Assembly: GCF_901827155.1 (NCBI RefSeq)
Contig: NZ_LR594660.1
Coordinates: 1 to 64,000 of the forward strand
Source: Variovorax sp. PBL-H6
Lineage (GTDB): Bacteria > Pseudomonadota > Gammaproteobacteria > Burkholderiales > Burkholderiaceae_C
Length of the DNA: 64,000 nucleotides
Direction: 5' to 3'
The notes under the pieces are model-generated. The model was not told the DNA's origin. It did not search any database and saw nothing but the letters and a program-made list of their open reading frames with translations. The translations under genes and the position numbers were made by a program. This document shows, one piece after another, positions 1 to 8,761 of the stretch. The stretch's first letter is position 1. Each line of letters opens with the position of its first letter.

Positions 1-1227
1 ATGCCGCTGTCGCAGTTCGTGCAGAACACGAGGCTTGAGCAGGTCAATAACGCATACCTGGCGGAGGTCCTACGGATGCTCATGACCACCACCGTCGAGT
101 GGGGGGACGCATCGGCAAAGCTTTCTGGCCCGGAATACAAGTGGTCGGCGGCCACCCTTATCTCGCACGCAACGATTCAAAAGCGGGTGGGAGAGGTACC
201 GGTTCTGCTCTACGACTTCGACCCCGACCTCAGACAGAAGATGCTGCGGCCGGAGTTCTACGCAAAAGTGGCTCTAGACGTCGGGCCAAAGATGTCGACT
301 CACGCAGCACACGTCCTGTACGAACTGGGGCAACGGTACTTCAACGACGGCAAGGGATTCCAGAGCCAAGCGCTCCCCTGGCGCCAGTGGGTCGTGCCGC
401 TCACCGGAAACGCCGACAGGCAAGTGGAGGGGCTCGAGTACAAGACATTCATGAGGGACGTTCTCAAGCCGGCGCTCCGGGACGTGAATGACCCGAACGT
501 GCCGCAGATTCCGTTCACCATTGCCATCCATGAGCAACGCCTCGGCCGCCGAGTTGAATTCATCCGCTTCATCGTCCAGCCGAAGCGACAAGGAAGGTCA
601 GCAAAGCTCGGGACTAAGGACGGACTCGAGATGCCGACGGAGGACCTCACCCTCATTGCACGAGCCATCCACCTGGGTATCTCGCAACACGAAGCTGAGG
701 GAATCTACGAAAAGTACGGGCCACGCATGGGGGCCGGCCTTGAAGCCATGGAACGCCGCAAACTGAGCGAACCCATCGCCAACCCGGCAAACTATTTGCG
801 GAAAGTCATTGTGGCCCAGCCGCCCTCAAGGGAGGACGTCCTGGACGTCGAGGTCAAAGCCATCGGCAAGCCCTTGCAGACGGCCGACACGACGACTAAG
901 AACAACCTGGCGGTGCTCCGCAAGAGGCACGAAGAGTCACTTTTGAACGACGCAGAGGCGTTGCTGAATGAGAGTACTGCTCAGATGCGTCGAGCAGAGT
1001 ACGAGTGTTTCGAGCGTGACGTTCTTGAAGACCTTAAGACGCCCCTGCAACGGGCCTGGCGCGAATTCCGCCGCAAGGACGTCAGCTCGGAGGCGAAACT
1101 TCCAATGTTTTTGCGGGACACCTTCCTGCGCTGGTACATCCGGGACAAGGGCTGGAAGGCTCTGGACTCGGATGACCTGCTGCATTGGGGTGCCCAACGG
1201 GGCCTGGTCGAGTTCAGGACGGCCTGA
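1..1227 (+). CDS. Plasmid replication initiator, Rep_3 family (possibly N-terminally incomplete)
   Basis: Replication initiator that in this family binds origin iterons and opens the origin. The frame is open at base 1, so the ATG there may be internal and the N-terminus cut by the window; 408 codons are present. Residues about 88-112 (ALDVGPKM then HVLYELGQRY) match the core of the first winged helix of Rep_3 proteins, and residues about 125-200 (WRQWV, VEFIRFIVQPK) fit the second. The last 120 residues are charged and helical and I cannot assign them. A parS-like palindrome starts at its stop codon and parB-parA lie convergently downstream, a usual rep-par backbone. Iterons are not visible and probably lie upstream. 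Family call is fairly firm; exact origin type is unknown. Confidence 0.8.
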   Translation: MPLSQFVQNTRLEQVNNAYLAEVLRMLMTTTVEWGDASAKLSGPEYKWSAATLISHATIQKRVGEVPVLLYDFDPDLRQKMLRPEFYAKVALDVGPKMSTHAAHVLYELGQRYFNDGKGFQSQALPWRQWVVPLTGNADRQVEGLEYKTFMRDVLKPALRDVNDPNVPQIPFTIAIHEQRLGRRVEFIRFIVQPKRQGRSAKLGTKDGLEMPTEDLTLIARAIHLGISQHEAEGIYEKYGPRMGAGLEAMERRKLSEPIANPANYLRKVIVAQPPSREDVLDVEVKAIGKPLQTADTTTKNNLAVLRKRHEESLLNDAEALLNESTAQMRRAEYECFERDVLEDLKTPLQRAWREFRRKDVSSEAKLPMFLRDTFLRWYIRDKGWKALDSDDLLHWGAQRGLVEFRTA

Positions 1228-1242
1228 TTTCGTCGACAAAAT
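1227..1242. promoter_or_regulatory. Candidate parS centromere site 1
   Basis: The 16-mer ATTTCGTCGACAAAAT is a near-perfect palindrome that begins at the last base of the rep stop codon. The same 16-mer recurs exactly at 3343-3358, so identical copies bracket the parB-parA pair. Position beside parAB and palindromic form are typical of ParB binding sites; binding itself is inferred. Confidence 0.7.
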
Positions 1243-1288
1243 CGGCGTGGGCACCTGACCGACCGAGGGCCGCACCGGATTGTGTAAA

Positions 1289-1310
1289 GGCCGTAAGCGG
1301 ATTTACGGCC
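1289..1310. repeat. Inverted repeat between rep and parB
   Basis: GGCCGTAA at 1289-1296 and TTACGGCC at 1303-1310 form a perfect 8-bp stem with a 6-nt loop between convergent rep and parB. There is no T-run on either strand, so it could be a weak transcription end or a protein site. Confidence 0.5.
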
Positions 1311-1335
1311 CTGCAGCCTACCCCTGAATACCGCG

Positions 1336-1351
1336 ATTTTGGCGACAAAAT
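1336..1351. promoter_or_regulatory. Candidate parS centromere site 2
   Basis: ATTTTGGCGACAAAAT differs by two bases from the copies at 1227 and 3343 and keeps both arms (ATTTT and ACAAAAT). It lies 26 bp past the 3' end of parB. Probably a second ParB site. Confidence 0.6.
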
Positions 1352-1377
1352 CCCGATGTCTGGAGCAGGGGAGGGCG

Positions 1378-2520
1378 CTACTTAGCGCTAGCTTTCCGGC
1401 GCGGAGCCTGCGGCGCCTTGCCGCCCCTCGTCCCTTGCGAGGCCTTTGGCCCGCGGGAGGTCGACTGTGAAGCCGGTGCGCGGGTGCCTGCGGCAGTTGG
1501 CTTGCTCCCGGCCCCGCCAAGCAGGCCTTCTGCCTTGAAGAGCTTTTCCAGTCGGTCAAAGAGTTGGTCGCGCATCGACGGCTCCACGTCTACCAGGCTG
1601 AATTCGAGGCGATTCGGAAACGCCTTCAGCACTCCGTTGCCCGCACCCTTGAGTTCGCAGCGTCGTTCCGGCGACTGCCGCTTGCTTTGCTCGGCCGGCA
1701 TGTCACCAGCCTGAGAACCTTTTGCGATTTCCTGCAGCCGCCGGTTCGACACCCTTCGCGCGCGGATTTGCGGGACCAGCTTTCGCACGAGGTCGAGGCC
1801 CTTATCCTCGTAGCGGTCGGCAATGACCGCCAACCAGTAGCACGCGTCCACACCAAACGCCCCCACCGTCGATGCGAGCTCGTCGAGGATTTCCCGGGGG
1901 AGCGTCCCAATCTTGACCCGCTTGGACACCTCCGATTCGCTCAGCCCCATCGCCTTTGCGAACGACTTGCCGTCCATGCGGTGGGCCTTCATCTGCTCCG
2001 GGAACCTCACGGCATCGTCCAAGTGGTGCTGACCCTTGGCCTGGGCATTCATGTCCCGGGCCTCCCTGAAGAACTGCAGCCCCGCTTTGTGCTCAACGAC
2101 TTCAACCAGGATTGTCGGATGACCGAGGTTCGCGAGCCCGCGACAGCGGCGGTGGCCGGCCTTCAGGACGAACCGTTGCTGCTTCTCGTCGTAGAAGACT
2201 TTGGCCGCTTCCTGCTGGCCGATGGCGGACAGCGACGCCTCCAGTTCTGCCTGCTCCGCAGCGTCAAAGTAGACACGGGGGTTTTCGGGATGCTCCACCA
2301 CCAGGGAGAGCGGCATCGCGACACGGGCGCCAACAGGGTACCGAACCCCTTCGATGAACTCGGCATACCCGCCAGAACCAGCCGCGACCGCGCCCAGGCC
2401 GCGGCGAAGCGCTTGGTCGAGTTGCGCCAGGCCGTTGGAATACTTCCGGCGCGGAGTAGATGCGGCCGCCGCGGCAAGCCCGAACGATTCCTTGGCCAGG
2501 TCGGGGAGAGCTTTAGCCAT
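1378..2520 (-). CDS. parB: ParB/RepB/Spo0J-family partition protein
   Basis: Centromere-binding CTPase-type partner of ParA that loads at parS and spreads. 380 residues. The ParB N-terminal core is visible: PENPRVYF near residue 95, AGHRRCRGL (equivalent of the GERRxRA box, phosphate binding) near 167, then a helix-turn-helix region around GLSESEVSKRVKIGTLP near 230-250. The N-terminal 60 residues and the last 60 (Ser, Ala, Lys, Arg rich tail) are low complexity. Its ATG overlaps the parA stop as TGATG, so the two are translationally coupled in one operon, parA first. Parb-like sites at 1227, 1336 and 3343 surround it. Confidence 0.93.
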   Translation of the reverse strand: MAKALPDLAKESFGLAAAAASTPRRKYSNGLAQLDQALRRGLGAVAAGSGGYAEFIEGVRYPVGARVAMPLSLVVEHPENPRVYFDAAEQAELEASLSAIGQQEAAKVFYDEKQQRFVLKAGHRRCRGLANLGHPTILVEVVEHKAGLQFFREARDMNAQAKGQHHLDDAVRFPEQMKAHRMDGKSFAKAMGLSESEVSKRVKIGTLPREILDELASTVGAFGVDACYWLAVIADRYEDKGLDLVRKLVPQIRARRVSNRRLQEIAKGSQAGDMPAEQSKRQSPERRCELKGAGNGVLKAFPNRLEFSLVDVEPSMRDQLFDRLEKLFKAEGLLGGAGSKPTAAGTRAPASQSTSRGPKASQGTRGGKAPQAPRRKASAK

Positions 2521-3239
2521 CAGAGGAGCTCCTCGAGGAGTTGGTCGACTTCTTCACGCGCGGCCCTGGAACCAGGGATGCGGTACAAGCTTGTCCGGTA
2601 ATTTGGGGCGTTCTCAAACGCGCTCAACTGCTTGAGCTGCGTCGCTAGCACTTTAGCCCGCACTTGACGCAGCTTGCTCCACTTCGCCACGCTCTCCCGT
2701 AAAACCGTAACGAGGCTTACGTTGGTCCGCCGATGGGCCTGCATGAAGTTCACCAGCAAGCGCACATCCAGTCTCGGACGACCGTGAGTGGCCCGCAGCT
2801 CGTTGATTTCTGCAAACAAAGGGAAGAGCTCCTCAAGCGCGTCGACGAACATGCCATTCGGCTTTGCGGGAACAACGACCTGGTCTGCTACAAACAGGGC
2901 CGCCTCAAGGTCGCTACTTGCCAGGTTTGGTGGCGTGTCGATGACGATGAAGTCGAAATCTTCACCGGTCGCCCGCTTCTGCTCCTCGTTGAGCTGATTC
3001 AGGGCTTGCAGGAACTCCAGCGGGCTGAAGCCCGACCGCTTCTCTACGCGAACAGGGAATCGAGGGAAGGACGAGGAGGGACGTGACTCCCACTTGAAGG
3101 CAGTCGCTTGCGGGTCTGCGTCAACCGTAACGACGTAAAGTCCTTTACGGCTGAGGGCGTCAGCCAGGCACATCGCGACCGTGGTCTTACCGGCGCCACC
3201 TTTCTGATTTGCGGTGACGATGATGCGGGTCTTCTTCAT
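2520..3239 (-). CDS. parA: ParA-family partition ATPase
   Basis: Walker-type ATPase that moves plasmid copies by binding the nucleoid in its ATP form and being released by ParB. The deviant Walker A KGGAGKTT sits close to the N-terminus and DFIVIDTPP is the Walker B region; about 239 residues, a short (type Ib-like or chromosomal-like) ParA without an N-terminal DNA-binding domain. An in-frame ATG 69 bases upstream (3308) exists, but the start at 3239 places the first beta strand MKKTRIIVTAN directly at the N-terminus as in homologues and has GAGG upstream. A minus-strand CTATAG box lies just upstream of 3308. ParA and parB overlap by one base. Confidence 0.93.
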   Translation of the reverse strand: MKKTRIIVTANQKGGAGKTTVAMCLADALSRKGLYVVTVDADPQATAFKWESRPSSSFPRFPVRVEKRSGFSPLEFLQALNQLNEEQKRATGEDFDFIVIDTPPNLASSDLEAALFVADQVVVPAKPNGMFVDALEELFPLFAEINELRATHGRPRLDVRLLVNFMQAHRRTNVSLVTVLRESVAKWSKLRQVRAKVLATQLKQLSAFENAPNYRTSLYRIPGSRAAREEVDQLLEELL

Positions 3240-3342
3240 GGATGCCTGAGCCTCGTGTCCTTCGTGCGCTTGGTGAAATTCGGTGGAGAGGATACCAGCT
3301 AAACGCATGATTGAGCCTATAGAGGTTCAGCGCGCATGTTGA

Positions 3343-3358
3343 ATTTCGTCGACAAAAT
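3343..3358. promoter_or_regulatory. Candidate parS centromere site 3 upstream of parA
   Basis: Exact second copy of ATTTCGTCGACAAAAT found at 1227. It sits about 100 bp upstream of the parA start, where it could also let ParB or ParA regulate the operon. Confidence 0.7.
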
Positions 3359-3400
3359 AGCGGCGGAAGTTGTGCCCAGCCAGGCTCCGGCGGCGTTCCT

Positions 3401-3436
3401 AAAAAAAGAGGCCCCGTCCCAGAAGGGAGGAGCCTC
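3401..3436 (-). terminator. Rho-independent terminator after the recJ-like gene
   Basis: On the minus strand GAGGCTCC pairs with GGGGCCTC (one G-U) and is followed by seven T. It lies 49 bp past the recJ-like stop codon. Confidence 0.8.
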
Positions 3437-3484
3437 GGTAGCCGCCGGCCCAAGATTGGGAACGTGGCAGAAGAAGAATGACGG

Positions 3485-5185
3485 TTAACCGAAGGTCTCA
3501 ACCAGCAGCTGGACGTTGGTTTCGTCGTTGAAGCTGTTGGCATCGAGCTTGTATGCCAGCTTGAGCTCCGAGCCCTTTTGCGGCGGCGCGTCAGTATGGC
3601 GAAATTTCACAGCGCGAAACTTTCGGCCGTCCTTTTGGAGCAACATGCTCATGTGCTTGCCGCCACCGATGGAGCGAGCGTCGAGGACCTGGAACGCGTC
3701 GTAGAAGGTGGGTTCCGGGAATGCCTGGCCCCATACTTGCTCCTTGAGAATCGCGACCGTTTCGAGGCTCATCTCGTTCGCCTCGAGCGCACCATCCACC
3801 AGCAGGGTTTGCTGGAGGTCAGCGGCGGTCAACATTTCTCGCGCAACCTTTTCGAAGGCCTCTGCAAACTCAGCCAGGCCGCCGGCGCGTACTGTCACGC
3901 CAGCTGCCATCGCGTGCCCCCCGAACTTCGGGAGGAGGCCCGGATGCCGACGGTCGACCAGGTCGAGCGCGTCGCGCAGGTGGAAGCCGGGGATTGAACG
4001 GCCGGACCCCTTGAGCTCACCGTCCTTGCCTGAGGCGAGGATGAACGTGGGGCGCCAGATACGTTCCTTGAGTCGGCCAGCGACGATTCCGATGACGCCT
4101 TGATGCCAGTCCTCGGCGTGCAGGACGGCCGTATAGCGGTCCGCGCGGACGTCCGTGAGAAGGCGGCGAACGGCTTCGTCCGTCATGTCCCCTTCGATTG
4201 CCTTGCGGCGGTCGTTGATTCCGTGCAGCTCCTCCGCCAGCGCCTGGGCTCGTGCCACAGAATCTGTGGTCAAGCATTCGACGCCGGCGTCCATCGACTC
4301 CAGGCGCCCGGCCGCGTTGATACGCGGGCCGATGCCGAAAGCGATGTCACTGGTAGCCAGCATGCGCGGGTCCTTGCCGGAGACTTTTGCCAGGAAATCA
4401 ACGCCGGGGAACGAGTGGCCGGCGCGAACGCGAAGCAGCCCTTCGTTCACCAGAATGCGATTGTTCGTGTCCAGCGCCACCACGTCCGCCACCGTTCCGA
4501 TGGCGACGATGGGGAGCAGCGAGTCGACCGAGAATTCCGGGTCCGCCGAAACGATACCGCGCTCGAGGAGTTCGTCCTGCAGCGCCCACATTACGTACCA
4601 CATCACCCCGCAGCCCGCGAGGGCCTTGGAGGGGAAAGGGCAGCCGTGCTGGTTCGGATTCACGATGCACAGGGCATCCGGATGGGTCTCGCCCGGCAGA
4701 TGGTGGTCGGTGACCAGCACTGGAACGCCGAGGCGATTGGCTTCCTCGATGCCCGCGTGGGATGCGATGCCATTGTCCACCGTCACCAGGTAGTCAGGCT
4801 TTGGTTCAGCCGAACAGGCAATCCGGGCGATGGCAGGCGTGAGGCCGTACCCGTGCTCGATTCGGTTCGGGATGATGAAGCCGACGTTTGCGCCGAACGC
4901 CCGCAGTGCGCGAACGCCCACCGAGCACGCGGTGGCCCCGTCCGCGTCATAGTCGGCGACGATGAGCAAACGCTTCTTCTCCACGATTGCGTCAGCAAGC
5001 ACTTTGGCCAATGCTTCGGCACCCAGGAGTTGGGAGTAGGGGATGAGCGCGCTTAGGCCGGTCGACACCTCAGCGGTGTCGGTAATGCCCCGCGACGCTA
5101 GGACGCGGGCGAGCACTGGGCTCATGCCGGAGCGGATGAGCTTCAGCACGGTGGAAGGTGGAAACCTTCGTTCTTCGATGTCCAT
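3485..5185 (-). CDS. recJ: RecJ-like single-strand DNA 5'-3' exonuclease (DHH/DHHA1)
   Basis: Degrades single-stranded DNA 5' to 3' in recombination and mismatch repair. 566 residues, the usual RecJ length. Motif I DYDADG is at residues 78-83, VDNGIASH near 137 and the defining DHH at 160-162; a DHHA1 part with FGGHAMAAGV (RNA/DNA binding GGH motif) follows around 425, and an OB-like C-terminal part holds GGKHMSMLL. Start ATG at 5185 has AAGGA eight bases upstream. Monocistronic with its own terminator. As the host chromosome should also encode RecJ, this is likely an additional plasmid copy; it may work with the SbcC/D-like and Rad52-like proteins of this element. Confidence 0.9.
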   Translation of the reverse strand: MDIEERRFPPSTVLKLIRSGMSPVLARVLASRGITDTAEVSTGLSALIPYSQLLGAEALAKVLADAIVEKKRLLIVADYDADGATACSVGVRALRAFGANVGFIIPNRIEHGYGLTPAIARIACSAEPKPDYLVTVDNGIASHAGIEEANRLGVPVLVTDHHLPGETHPDALCIVNPNQHGCPFPSKALAGCGVMWYVMWALQDELLERGIVSADPEFSVDSLLPIVAIGTVADVVALDTNNRILVNEGLLRVRAGHSFPGVDFLAKVSGKDPRMLATSDIAFGIGPRINAAGRLESMDAGVECLTTDSVARAQALAEELHGINDRRKAIEGDMTDEAVRRLLTDVRADRYTAVLHAEDWHQGVIGIVAGRLKERIWRPTFILASGKDGELKGSGRSIPGFHLRDALDLVDRRHPGLLPKFGGHAMAAGVTVRAGGLAEFAEAFEKVAREMLTAADLQQTLLVDGALEANEMSLETVAILKEQVWGQAFPEPTFYDAFQVLDARSIGGGKHMSMLLQKDGRKFRAVKFRHTDAPPQKGSELKLAYKLDANSFNDETNVQLLVETFG

Positions 5186-5267
5186 GGGTGTCCTTGAGTG
5201 GAAATTGGTCTACGCCGTATAGCGCAGCGCGAACCGGCAGACCTGTTTCAGCCAGCAACGGTATGGC

Positions 5268-5296
5268 TTCCGAGTTTTAGCCATACGTGCTAAAAT
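5268..5296 (+). promoter_or_regulatory. Putative extended -10 promoter for the DUF2726-like gene
   Basis: TGCTAAAAT at 5288-5296 is an extended -10; TTCCGA at 5268-5273 is a poor -35 at 17 bp. The transcript would have a leader of about 150 nt before the gene at 5452. I see no strong structure in that leader. Confidence 0.45.
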
Positions 5297-5451
5297 GCAC
5301 GCCATTCTCGCGCAGAACTCCAAGAAAGCCAGCCTCTCCCGTGAGGGCCGTTGGTCCCGCGTAAGGCTCTATCAAATACTAAGTTCTTCTTTTCTTTGTA
5401 TTTTGATGAAGTCTAACTCGAGAGAAAGACTTTAAGTAGAGAACACGTTTT

Positions 5452-5967
5452 ATGCACTTTGGCGTTTTTGTCGGAATCTTGCTCGCGTTGGCCCTCGGCG
5501 CGTTGGTCGCGGTCGGCTACCGCCGACACCTGGCCACTCGCGAACTTCGTGTGGGGCGCCATGGCTTTACCCGCCGGCCGCTTCTGACGGGGAACGAAGT
5601 CGATTTCTTCCGAAAACTGCAGCGTGCGCTTGGCTCGGAGTTCCAGGTTCTTCCCCAGGTGTCCATGGGCGCTGTGATGGCCACTACGCTCACCCCGGAG
5701 CACCCGGACTACTGGGCGGTGCGCGAAAGCTACGCCTCTAAAATCATCGACTTCGTGGTCTGCGACCCAAAACACTTTCAGCCTTTGCTGGTCGTGGAGC
5801 TAGACGACCGGATGCACGACTTCTCAAAAGACCGGACCCGTGACTCCCTCGTCGCTCGCTGCGGCCTCCGGACGGTTCGGTTCTGGTCGCGGAAGAAGCC
5901 GGACATCGCCACGCTGCGCGTGGAACTCCACCGTCATCTTGGCCACGCCGTCTCTAAAACGCATTGA
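5452..5967 (+). CDS. DUF2726-like protein with N-terminal membrane anchor
   Basis: 171 residues. Residues 3-22 are a single hydrophobic segment; the soluble part has FFRKLQRAL, LPQVSM, KIIDFVVCD and LLVVELDDRMHD, a pattern typical of DUF2726 proteins whose fold resembles PD-(D/E)XK nucleases (the D in IIDFVV and VVELDD are candidate metal ligands). Enzymatic activity is inferred only. The stop codon TGA at 5965-5967 lies inside the -35 box of the next operon, so the two transcription units abut. Confidence 0.7.
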   Translation: MHFGVFVGILLALALGALVAVGYRRHLATRELRVGRHGFTRRPLLTGNEVDFFRKLQRALGSEFQVLPQVSMGAVMATTLTPEHPDYWAVRESYASKIIDFVVCDPKHFQPLLVVELDDRMHDFSKDRTRDSLVARCGLRTVRFWSRKKPDIATLRVELHRHLGHAVSKTH

Positions 5968-5992
5968 CGCCTAGTTACGATTTAGCTATAAT
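5964..5992 (+). promoter_or_regulatory. Near-consensus sigma70 promoter of the sbcC/sbcD-like operon
   Basis: TTGACG at 5964-5969, 17-bp spacer, TATAAT at 5987-5992. Predicted start near 5999, 19 nt before the ATG at 6018. It is the strongest promoter match in the window. Confidence 0.85.
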
Positions 5993-6017
5993 CACGTCTC
6001 TCCTTCAGAAACCTAAA

Positions 6018-6434
6018 ATGAACAACAGCCAGAACCAGGAACTGCACGCCGTCCTCAAGCGGTTCGACCCCGACACCCTCGTCGAGACGGTTCGAGAACT
6101 CGGCGAGGACTGGGCGAAGGCCAATTCCTCCGCTTCGTCGCTCGAAGAGACCAGAAAAACACTACTGGCCAAGCTGACCCGCGAGTACATGAACAACGGG
6201 TTGCGGAGCGGTGCCGCCGGCGAGCGAGCGAAGTCGGTGTCCGTTTCGTCAGCCGAGCAATCGGCGCTTGCCGATGAGCGCTACGAGCAGCACCTGGACC
6301 TGATGGTTCAAGCGCGCGAGTACTCCGATATCACCCGGGTCCGATACGACATGGGAAAGATGCGGCTTGAGCTGATGCGCTCGCAAATGGCTACCGTCCG
6401 CCAAGAGATGAGCTTCTCTCGCTTCGCGACCTGA
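6018..6434 (+). CDS. Hypothetical helical protein, first gene of the recombination operon
   Basis: 138 residues, not recognised. Nearly all helical with many charged residues; the second half (DERYEQHLDLMV to MRSQMATVRQEM) looks like a coiled coil. The frame is open from 5964, but that start lies in the promoter, so ATG 6018 is chosen. Only a weak ribosome binding site is present on the very short leader. Being the first gene before two more SMC-related genes, it may be an accessory subunit of the permuted SbcC complex; this is a guess from position. Confidence 0.75.
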   Translation: MNNSQNQELHAVLKRFDPDTLVETVRELGEDWAKANSSASSLEETRKTLLAKLTREYMNNGLRSGAAGERAKSVSVSSAEQSALADERYEQHLDLMVQAREYSDITRVRYDMGKMRLELMRSQMATVRQEMSFSRFAT

Positions 6435-6481
6435 CCAGCCGTTGCCTTCGCCTCCTGCAAAACAAAGACCACTTTTCACTG

Positions 6482-6775
6482 ATGACCGCACAAACCTCTC
6501 TCGAAATCTTTGAAGCCCAGAAGAAGCGCCACGCCGCCCTCCAGCAGCGCCGAGCGCGCGTCGAGGAACGTCGCGACGCCGAGGCGGCGAATCTGGAGCG
6601 CGCCCGCACGGAGGCGAAGCAGCTGCTCGGCACGGACGACGTCGGGAAGCTTCGCGAACTCTACGCAAACGGCGTGGAAGAGAACGACAAGAAAATCATT
6701 GCCACCGTCCAGGCTCTGGACGAAATCGACCAGCGACTTGCTGACATTGAACGCCTGACTGCCACGACGCGCTGA
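6482..6775 (+). CDS. Hypothetical coiled-coil protein upstream of the permuted SbcC-like gene
   Basis: 97 residues, not recognised. Two long charged helices (FEAQKKRHAALQQRRARVEE and later ENDKKIIATVQALDEIDQRL) joined by a short GTDD turn suggest an antiparallel coiled coil, as in the hook-proximal arm of Rad50-like proteins. It ends 15 bases before the ATG of the SbcC-like gene. It may supply coiled-coil length missing from the N-terminal half of that protein; inference from shape and position. Confidence 0.75.
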   Translation: MTAQTSLEIFEAQKKRHAALQQRRARVEERRDAEAANLERARTEAKQLLGTDDVGKLRELYANGVEENDKKIIATVQALDEIDQRLADIERLTATTR

Positions 6776-6790
6776 TTAAGGGTGCCCTCG

Positions 6791-8761
6791 ATGACATTGA
6801 ACGCGCCAGAACTCCGCCAACGGGTCCAGGGTACCAGCCTGCGCGCCGCTCAACTCAACGGCGTGCTGACCGCACAAGCTGCTCGCAAGGCTGAATTGCT
6901 TGAGTCGGTCGCCGCGGCGAAGGCCCGTCAAGGTCTGGGGGACGAGGTCAAGCGCGTCTTCGAGGCGCTTCAAACGAAGGCTCACGAGCGCAGCGTGGGA
7001 ACGTTCGACCGGCTGCTCACCGCAATCCTTCAAGATGTCATGCCTGACGAGGGCAGCATCCGTCTGCTGCCGAAGTACCGGGACAACACGACCTGGCTCG
7101 ACGTGGCCCTGGAGAAGAACGGCCATCTGGAAGACATCCTTGATGGGAATGGCGGCGCGGTCACCAATGTCGTCAGCGCCGGCCTCCGCTTTGCGGCGCT
7201 CACCCGCACCAAGAACCGCGGCCTGATGGTCTTGGATGAACCAGACTGCTGGATTCAGCCGGAGCGCATTCCGGCGTTCATCCGAGTCCTAGCCCAGGTT
7301 GCTGAATCCGCAAAGGTGCAGACCTTTTTCGTCTCCCATTTCGACAAGCCGGAGTCGTATTCCGGCCTGGTGAACGTTGTCCGGCTCGTTCGCGGTGCCG
7401 ATGGCAATCCGGCTGCCGATGTGAACAGCATCGTCAAGCACCAATGGGAGAACGATGAGGTCCCGGGAATCCGGGCCATCGAGCTTTTCAACTTTCGCGC
7501 GCACGTGCACACGACCATCCCGTGCTTCCCGGGCGCTACCGCTCTGGTCGGCGGGAACAACCTCGGCAAGTCCACCGCCATCACAAGCTCGCTGAAGGCA
7601 GTGGCCTATGGCGAGTCGGACGATTCGATGGTGCGCCATGGCTGTGATGAGGCGCGTGTCATCCTGCACCTGGAAAAGGGGCAACGCATCGAGTGGGTGC
7701 GCTCTACCAAGCGCTCTCCCGCCGTCATGTACCGCCTGTACCAGGGCACCGAACTTCTCCACGAGGGTCGCCCCAAGGCCCGGAACACTGCGCCTGAGTG
7801 GGTGACGGAAGTTCTTCGGGTTACGAAGCCGGACGACCTGGACATTCAAATCGGTAGCCAGAAGAACCCGGTCTTCCTCCTCAACGAGACGGCTTCCCGG
7901 CGCGCTCAAATCCTTTCGCTCGGTCGTGAATCCGGCCACCACAAGGCGCTGATGCGCCTCTATGAGGGCATCCGGACCTCGGACGGCGAGACCGTCAAGC
8001 GTGGCGAGCTCGAGCTCACCCGGCTCACGTTCAACCTGGACCGGATGACGCCGGTGCCCGGCCTGGTCGAGAAGCTGGATGCGCTGTCTGCGACGGCCAA
8101 CGAGCTGGCCGACTACCTTGCGAAGCGCGAGCGCATTTCCTCCCTTCTTGGCCGCATCGAAGAGGCCGCCTCGAAGCTGTCTATCGCTCAGCAGGAATTG
8201 TCGGCTCTTGACGGTCTCCCCGAGCTCCCGACGCTTGTTGACACGGCCAAGCGCAAGGCCCTGGCCGACGCCATCGAGCGTAGCCAATTCCTGGTGAACA
8301 CCCTCAAGGTGCCGGAAATGGCAGACCTGCCCGACCTTGCTGACATGTCGAGGGCAAAGACGCTTTTGGACACCATCGAACGTGGCCAATACCTGCTCGA
8401 GAAGATTCAGGTTCCTACGCTCCCGGAGCTACCCGTTTTGACGGACACCGCCTCTATCGCGGCACTGGGCGTGCGGCTCACAGGCAGCATCGCGAAGCTT
8501 GCCGCCATGGAGTCGCTGCCCGAGCTGCCTGCGCTGCCGACGCTCAAGGACTTCAGCGGCATGCACCGCGCCATCGAGACCATCTCGGAGACCGAAAGCC
8601 GGTTGGCTGCTGCTGTGGCCGAAGTTGCTAAGGCGACCGCCGAAGAAACCACCGCTCGCGACGAGTTCGAAAGCCTAAAACAAGCCCTGGGTGTCTGCCC
8701 GCTGTGCGATTCGCACCTGGCCACCCACACAGGAACAGACCATGCACATCACGCCCACTGA
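6791..8761 (+). CDS. Circularly permuted SbcC/Rad50-like ATPase with zinc hook at the C-terminus
   Basis: 656 residues from ATG 6791 (AAGGG eight bases upstream; a GTG at 6782 is the alternative). In normal SbcC/Rad50 the order is Walker A, coil, CxxC hook, coil, signature, Walker B. Here a short coil (about 35-75) comes first, then the Rad50-like signature VVSAGLRF (127-134), Walker B LMVLDEPD (145-152) and H-loop FFVSHFD (His183), and only then a second beta-rich start with Walker A GGNNLGKST (254-262), a long coiled coil with repeated LPELP elements (about 390-625) and CPLC (Cys636, Cys639) next to a His-rich tail. The break point is therefore at the hook. It overlaps the SbcD-like gene by 20 bases, so the pair should form an Mre11-Rad50-type complex. 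Confidence 0.88.
   Translation: MTLNAPELRQRVQGTSLRAAQLNGVLTAQAARKAELLESVAAAKARQGLGDEVKRVFEALQTKAHERSVGTFDRLLTAILQDVMPDEGSIRLLPKYRDNTTWLDVALEKNGHLEDILDGNGGAVTNVVSAGLRFAALTRTKNRGLMVLDEPDCWIQPERIPAFIRVLAQVAESAKVQTFFVSHFDKPESYSGLVNVVRLVRGADGNPAADVNSIVKHQWENDEVPGIRAIELFNFRAHVHTTIPCFPGATALVGGNNLGKSTAITSSLKAVAYGESDDSMVRHGCDEARVILHLEKGQRIEWVRSTKRSPAVMYRLYQGTELLHEGRPKARNTAPEWVTEVLRVTKPDDLDIQIGSQKNPVFLLNETASRRAQILSLGRESGHHKALMRLYEGIRTSDGETVKRGELELTRLTFNLDRMTPVPGLVEKLDALSATANELADYLAKRERISSLLGRIEEAASKLSIAQQELSALDGLPELPTLVDTAKRKALADAIERSQFLVNTLKVPEMADLPDLADMSRAKTLLDTIERGQYLLEKIQVPTLPELPVLTDTASIAALGVRLTGSIAKLAAMESLPELPALPTLKDFSGMHRAIETISETESRLAAAVAEVAKATAEETTARDEFESLKQALGVCPLCDSHLATHTGTDHAHHAH

Noticed and set aside
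5964..6017. TTG start at 5964 for the gene at 6018
   Set aside because: It coincides with the -35 box TTGACG of a near-consensus promoter, so it cannot be in the mRNA.
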